Source of the DNA: Treponema sp.
GTDB taxonomy: Bacteria > Spirochaetota > Spirochaetia > Treponematales > Treponemataceae
NCBI GenBank assembly: GCA_016297415.1
Contig: JAEDGQ010000077.1
Span: forward strand, 1 to 9,638
Direction: 5' to 3'
DNA length: 9,638 nucleotides
Each line of letters begins with the position of its first letter. The first letter of the stretch is position 1. The notes beneath the pieces were generated by a model, which was not told where the DNA came from, did no database searches, and saw nothing but the letters and a program-made list of their open reading frames with translations. Position numbers and translations under genes: made by a program. This document shows, piece by piece, positions 6,173-9,638 of this stretch.

Positions 6173-6982
6173 ATGCGTCAGTTCGTTTCTGAGTCTAATC
6201 CGGATAAAGAAGGATTAATTACAGTAAGTGGAAAAGACTACAGATATTTTAAACAGGTGTTAAGACTTGTTCCTGGAGATATGCTTGCTGTAAGAATTCC
6301 TTCAGGGGAACTTGTAGATACCACAGTTGCAAAAATTGATGAAAGCAAAAAAAATGTAGTTCTACAGCTTTGTGATTCACAGAGTTCTGATAAAACAAGA
6401 ACTGGTGGAAAAAACCAGAGCAGTTTTTTGAATGTAGTAGAATTTTATCTTTTTCAGTTTGCTGCAAAAGGTCCAAAAATGGATTTGATTGTCAGACAGG
6501 CTGCTGAGTGTGGTGTTACAAAAATTATTCCTGTTCTCGGGGAATTTACTCAGGCAGGAAGTGCTGAGAAAAACTTTAGAAGTGACAGATACGAAAGAAT
6601 AATAAAAGAAGCCCGTCAGCAGAGTGGAAGCCCTGTAGCAACTTCGATTGAAAAGACTGTTGATGTGGATGGTGCTATAAAACTTTGGAAAGACATTTCT
6701 GAAGGTAAAGATAATTGTTTTTGCTGTGTACTTTATGAACGCAGTGAAAAAACTAAGGGACTGCACGAAGCGTTGTCTGAGTATAAAGACGTCAAAAAAT
6801 GCGCTATAATTTGTGGCGCTGAAGGCGGAATCAGTCCTGCAGAAATAGAAAAATTTGCCGGAGAAGAAATGGTTCCGGTTCATTTTGATACAAATATTTT
6901 AAGATGTGAAACTGCAGCCCTGTATGGCATGGCCTGTGTACAAAGTGCAGTTTCGGAGAAAAGTGTATGGCAGCAAAGGTAG
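6173..6982 (+). CDS. rsmE: 16S rRNA (uracil(1498)-N3)-methyltransferase RsmE
   Basis: RsmE methylates N3 of U1498 in the decoding region of 16S rRNA, using S-adenosylmethionine. The 269-aa product has an N-terminal PUA-like RNA-binding domain (about 1-70; KQVLRLVPGD at 27-36 is typical). A linker longer than usual (about 67-90) leads to a SPOUT methyltransferase domain: AAKGPKMDLIVRQAAECGVTKI (98-118), EARQQSGS (146-153), the knot motif CGAEGGISPAEI (214-225) and NILRCETAALYG (241-252), where most relatives have LRTETA. It starts 5 bases after the ctp stop. No clear Shine-Dalgarno site is visible, so translation is probably coupled to ctp. The 3' end overlaps the next gene by 16 bases. Confidence 0.93.
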   Translation: MRQFVSESNPDKEGLITVSGKDYRYFKQVLRLVPGDMLAVRIPSGELVDTTVAKIDESKKNVVLQLCDSQSSDKTRTGGKNQSSFLNVVEFYLFQFAAKGPKMDLIVRQAAECGVTKIIPVLGEFTQAGSAEKNFRSDRYERIIKEARQQSGSPVATSIEKTVDVDGAIKLWKDISEGKDNCFCCVLYERSEKTKGLHEALSEYKDVKKCAIICGAEGGISPAEIEKFAGEEMVPVHFDTNILRCETAALYGMACVQSAVSEKSVWQQR

Positions 6983-7719
6983 AAAGGATAAATGTACTTG
7001 ATGTTCCTGTAGATGTTTGTAATCCGGAAAATCTTGAAGAAGTGATTCTTGAAGTACTTGCAAAGCCAGGTACAAAGCAGATTGTTTTTCTTACAGTCTG
7101 GGATCTTCTTAAAGGACGTAACAAAAAAGGTGATTTTATTCAGTGTCTTAAATCTGCTGATTTGATTGTACCTGTTTCAAAGAGTATTCTTTTCGGAGCA
7201 AAATTCCTGAAAAAAAGTGTTCCTGTTAGATACAATCCTTTTAACGCTGTTATCAGTATTCTTTCAATTCTCGAAAATCACTATAAGACTCTTTTTATTC
7301 TTGGCGGACACAAAAAATCTTTGCTTCAGGCAGAACGCAATGTACATGAAACTTTCCCAAATCTGTCTATTGTGGGCCGTTATGTAGGTTATTTTCCAAA
7401 GCCTGTAGAAGGGGATATTGTTCAGGCAATTTATAAATCTTCACCATCTCTTGTTCTTGTAAGTGACGGCATTAAAGAAAAAAATCTTTGGTCATACAGA
7501 CATCGTAATGATTTTTCTTCCAGTATTTTTGTTTACTATAAGGAAGCAGTTGGAATTTTTTCTGAACGCATTAAAAGAGTTAGTGAAAGTACTTTTGATA
7601 AGGGTCTGGAAATCTGGCATGAAATTTTAAGAAATCCTCTTAAAATTCTTCTTGTTTTTCCTTTTATTCGTTTTATAATTTTATTGGTTTGGTACAGACT
7701 CTTTAAAAAGAACGCATAA
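6967..7719 (+). CDS. Divergent WecG/TagA/CpsF (GT26)-family protein, probably altered active site
   Basis: GT26 enzymes add N-acetylmannosamine(uronic acid)-type sugars to lipid-linked intermediates of cell-surface glycans. The 250-aa length fits. Recognisable features are SADLIVP (63-69), FILGG (110-114), FPNLSIVGRYVGYF (130-143) and a C-terminal hydrophobic, basic segment (225-246) suited to membrane attachment. However, the family motif Asp-Leu-x-x-Pro-Asp-Gly reads DLIVPVS (65-71), so the catalytic Asp is Val70; the TxN motif reads LTVW (42-45), and the PKQE-like motif is replaced by IKEKNLW (169-175). It may be a non-catalytic relative or use another chemistry. The start is supported by GGAG (6955-6958) 8 bases upstream. 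It overlaps rsmE by 16 bases. Family assignment is moderately sure; activity is unknown. Confidence 0.72.
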   Translation: MAAKVERINVLDVPVDVCNPENLEEVILEVLAKPGTKQIVFLTVWDLLKGRNKKGDFIQCLKSADLIVPVSKSILFGAKFLKKSVPVRYNPFNAVISILSILENHYKTLFILGGHKKSLLQAERNVHETFPNLSIVGRYVGYFPKPVEGDIVQAIYKSSPSLVLVSDGIKEKNLWSYRHRNDFSSSIFVYYKEAVGIFSERIKRVSESTFDKGLEIWHEILRNPLKILLVFPFIRFIILLVWYRLFKKNA

Positions 7720-7728
7720 GAGTTTTTA

Positions 7729-8850
7729 ATGCATGGAAAAGTAATTCTGTTTTCATCGGACAGAAGCTTTGTTGAAACATGCACCTTAGCTTTACCCGCA
7801 GAAGTTTCTGTTCTTCAGCTTTCAGATTTTTCTGAGCTGGAAAAAATTCTTTCAGCAGGAATTGGTTTTACGATTCTTGCTGATGAATCCCTTTATCCGT
7901 ACAACCATATTGTTGAACCGTTGTGCAGTCATTTTTCTCACTGTCTTTTCTATTTTTCTTCCCGCATAGGTTTTGAAGGTTTTAAAAATCAAAAATGTAA
8001 ATGTTCACTGCTGCCTTTTGGTTTGAAGAAATTGATTTCATCTTTTCCGGGGCTTTTTTTTCTGACTGATGACAATTGTTCAAAAACTGATGCTGTTCTT
8101 GGAAGCATTACTGGAAAATCTGTTCTTATGCAGAAGGTTCGGAAAGAAATAAAAATCGCTGCTGCTCAGAACTGTTCAGTTCTTTTTACCGGGGAAAATG
8201 GAACGGGAAAATCCCTTGCAGCAGTTGTTCTTCATCAATTAAGTTCAAGGAAAAAAAATCCGATTGTAATGGAAAATGCGGCCTCCATAAGCGAAAGTCT
8301 TTTTGAAAGTGAACTCTTTGGTTCAAAGGCTGGAGCTTATACTGGTTCTGAGTTTGACAGACCCGGATTATTCGGACAGGCTCATAATTCAACTTTGTTT
8401 CTTGATGAAATCAGCGAAATAAGTATGAATTGTCAGTCAAAACTGCTGCAGGCACTTCAGACAGGTTTAATCAGAAGTGTAGGAGCGGAAAAAAGCCGTT
8501 TTGTTGATGTGAGAACTGTTTTTGCAACGAATGCTGATTTAAAACAGCGCATTAGAGAGAGAAAATTCAGGGCGGATCTTTTTTACAGAATTTCGCAGAT
8601 AATTATTGAAATGCCGCCTCTGAGAAACAGAAAGGAAGATATTCCTGAACTGGCAGAAATTTTTTTGAGCCGGGAAAAATACAAAAAGTACCTGACGGCC
8701 AGAGCTCTTGAAAAGCTGACAGATTACAACTGGCCGGGAAATGTACGGGAACTTGAGAATGTTCTAAGAAAGGGTGCAATTCACTCAGAGGGAGATTTTA
8801 TTGATTCTGACCAGATTGAGTTTTACCCGCAAGACCTGCAGCTTTTGTAA
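7729..8850 (+). CDS. Sigma-54-activator-type AAA+ protein with degenerate receiver, no DNA-binding domain
   Basis: The 373-aa protein has an N-terminal receiver-like region (1-110), in which a possible phospho-Asp is D52, the usual first acidic pair is Ser-Asp (10-11) and the conserved Lys of the KPF motif is Leu95. This looks like a pseudo-receiver. The AAA+ domain (about 122-350) has Walker A GENGTGKS (155-162), the sigma-54 contact loop GAYTGS (202-207, usually GAFTGA), Walker B LFLDEIS (223-229), FRADLFYR (280-287) and WPGNVRELEN (335-344). It ends about 30 residues after the last motif, without the Fis-type helix-turn-helix of NtrC-like activators. It should hydrolyse ATP and may remodel sigma-54 polymerase from solution. 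It is the last gene of the ctp operon, 9 bases after the GT26-like gene, with a weak AAGAG ribosome site (7718-7722). Its 3' end overlaps trmJ on the other strand. Confidence 0.85.
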   Translation: MHGKVILFSSDRSFVETCTLALPAEVSVLQLSDFSELEKILSAGIGFTILADESLYPYNHIVEPLCSHFSHCLFYFSSRIGFEGFKNQKCKCSLLPFGLKKLISSFPGLFFLTDDNCSKTDAVLGSITGKSVLMQKVRKEIKIAAAQNCSVLFTGENGTGKSLAAVVLHQLSSRKKNPIVMENAASISESLFESELFGSKAGAYTGSEFDRPGLFGQAHNSTLFLDEISEISMNCQSKLLQALQTGLIRSVGAEKSRFVDVRTVFATNADLKQRIRERKFRADLFYRISQIIIEMPPLRNRKEDIPELAEIFLSREKYKKYLTARALEKLTDYNWPGNVRELENVLRKGAIHSEGDFIDSDQIEFYPQDLQLL

Positions 8851-9547
8851 AAGTTTTTTCGATATAAGCCGCATCCTTTTCGCTTAAGGCTGCTCTTGAT
8901 AGAACTGCGGTCCAGAAGTTTTCCATATCCTGTCTTCCGGTAACCTTAAAAAAGCCGATCTGCTGAAGACTGTCTGCAATTGTCTGAACTGTTTTATCCA
9001 GTCGTTTAAGGTTTATTGGAGTGTATCCTGGACTAATAGTTTTTGACTGGCGGAAAAGCTGGTACGAAATTATTTGAACTGCGTGAGAAAGATTAAGGGA
9101 ACCGAAATCCTGAGATGATGGAATTGTTACGCCCATTGTACATTCTGTAAGCTCTTCATCTGTAAGACCTGTGCGTTCATTCCCGAATATGGCAGCTACT
9201 TTTGAACCTTCATCACTTTTGTTACCTGTAATATTTGAAGCAGTTGCTGCAAATTCTTCCGGTAAAAGAAGTTTATCACTGCGTTTTTTTCCTCTTCTGC
9301 GTGTAGTTCCTGCAGCGATGGTGCAGTCAGCTGTAGCTTCTGTAATTGAATCAAAAAATCTGGCATTTTCCCAGATGTAAACTGCGTGAATTGCAAGAAT
9401 ACGAACTCTTTCTTCATCGTAATCTTCCCGTTTTCCTACAATGCGCAGGTCTTTCAGGTCGTTGTTGGCCATGGCCCTGCATACTGCACCTACATTACGG
9501 CTTTCGTCAGGATGAACAAGTACAATTGCGATTTTATTAAGATCCAT
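8798..9547 (-). CDS. trmJ: TrmJ-like tRNA (Nm32) 2'-O-methyltransferase, TrmH/SPOUT family
   Basis: The 249-aa protein carries the three SPOUT motifs of the TrmH group: ESRNVGAVCRAMAN (15-28, with N18 and R24), FGNERTGLTDEEL (121-133) and IPSSQDFGSLNLSHAVQI (142-159). The overall length and C-terminal helical tail (about 175-249) match TrmJ, which methylates the ribose of nucleotide 32 in several tRNAs, rather than the shorter TrmL. LasT-type relatives of unknown target cannot be excluded. GGAG lies 6 bases before the ATG, and a TATAAT box (9601-9596) is about 48 bases upstream, so it has its own promoter. The last 53 bases overlap the convergent AAA+ gene, and no hairpin terminator is visible for either. 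Confidence 0.88.
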   Translation of the reverse strand: MDLNKIAIVLVHPDESRNVGAVCRAMANNDLKDLRIVGKREDYDEERVRILAIHAVYIWENARFFDSITEATADCTIAAGTTRRRGKKRSDKLLLPEEFAATASNITGNKSDEGSKVAAIFGNERTGLTDEELTECTMGVTIPSSQDFGSLNLSHAVQIISYQLFRQSKTISPGYTPINLKRLDKTVQTIADSLQQIGFFKVTGRQDMENFWTAVLSRAALSEKDAAYIEKTFTKAAGLAGKTQSGQNQ

Positions 9548-9584
9548 TTTTTACTCCGGGAAAATATCTGCTTATATGATTGAC

Positions 9585-9624
9585 AGGGCAAACGCATTAT
9601 AACCGATTTTATATTAAAAATGGC
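9585..9624 (-). promoter_or_regulatory. Promoter of trmJ (copy 2 of the two-copy element)
   Basis: Read on the minus strand, GCCATTTTTA (9624-9615) is followed after 12 bases by TTATAATGCGTTTGCCCT (9602-9585), the same two blocks and spacing as at 13-52. TATAAT is at 9601-9596 and predicts a start near 9589 and a leader of about 40 bases carrying GGAG. The intervening 12 bases differ between the copies. A consensus-like TTGACA (9580-9585) also lies here on the plus strand, but I find no good -10 at the right distance from it. Confidence 0.65.
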
Positions 9625-9626
9625 GC

Positions 9627-9633
9627 AAAGGAG
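9627..9633 (+). promoter_or_regulatory. Ribosome binding site of a gene beginning just past the window
   Basis: AAAGGAG is a strong Shine-Dalgarno sequence with five bases left before the window ends. It suggests that a rightward gene starts at or just after 9639, divergent from trmJ. The gene itself is not visible. Confidence 0.45.
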
Positions 9634-9638
9634 TGAAA

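Noticed and set aside
6377..6883. Minus-strand frame of 168 codons
   Set aside because: It lies inside rsmE and reads as low-complexity Phe/Ser-rich sequence, typical of the reverse strand of AT-rich genes.
35..9602. The 18-base inverted copies at both ends as termini of a 9.5-kb mobile element
   Set aside because: No transposase or integrase lies between them, the genes are mostly housekeeping, no target duplication flanks them, and each copy sits at a promoter position with a second conserved block outside the 18 bases.
9620..9638. ATG at 9620 as the start of the next rightward gene
   Set aside because: It has no Shine-Dalgarno site before it, lies inside the shared promoter block, and AAAGGAG downstream points to a start just past the window.

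Overview
The window reads as a chromosomal stretch of an AT-rich anaerobic bacterium. A Treponema-like spirochaete is my best guess. This rests on gene content (an [FeFe]-hydrogenase-like ferredoxin domain fused to a soluble chemotaxis signalling domain, a MinD-like ATPase next to lgt, a TrmH-family methylase) and on sequence style; I could not run a phylogenetic test. Coding density is high, there are no tRNA/rRNA genes, transposases or CRISPR arrays, and no gene-free stretch exceeds about 190 bases.

Layout. Positions 1-182 form a regulatory leader with a strong TATAAT box, an intrinsic-terminator hairpin and a small palindrome. Next comes a single-gene unit (183-2270) encoding a cytosolic chemoreceptor whose sensor is a [FeFe]-hydrogenase-like domain with two ferredoxin-type clusters and a further Fe-S module. 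A perfect, probably bidirectional terminator follows, then a cluster of palindromes (2305-2398). A leftward unit (4588 to 2428) holds a MinD/ParA-family ATPase and the lipoprotein-maturation enzyme Lgt. A 76-base divergent promoter region separates it from a rightward, tightly packed operon (4665-8850): C-terminal processing protease, RsmE 16S rRNA methyltransferase, a divergent WecG/TagA-family protein, and a sigma-54-activator-type AAA+ protein without a DNA-binding domain. A TrmJ-like tRNA methyltransferase (9547 to 8798) runs toward this operon and overlaps its end by 53 bases. The window ends in a divergent promoter region with what looks like the Shine-Dalgarno site of the next rightward gene.

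How the genes fit together. The chemoreceptor would couple H2 or redox state to the chemotaxis machinery. Lgt, Ctp and the GT26-like protein concern the cell envelope; RsmE and TrmJ modify RNA. The AAA+ protein is the candidate regulator inside the operon.

The most notable points are the hydrogenase-like chemoreceptor with altered active-site residues; a two-part promoter element occurring upstream of both the chemoreceptor and trmJ; two back-to-back promoters that appear to give leaderless mRNAs; a GT26-family protein lacking the usual catalytic Asp; and a sigma-54 activator with GAYTGS instead of GAFTGA and no HTH domain.
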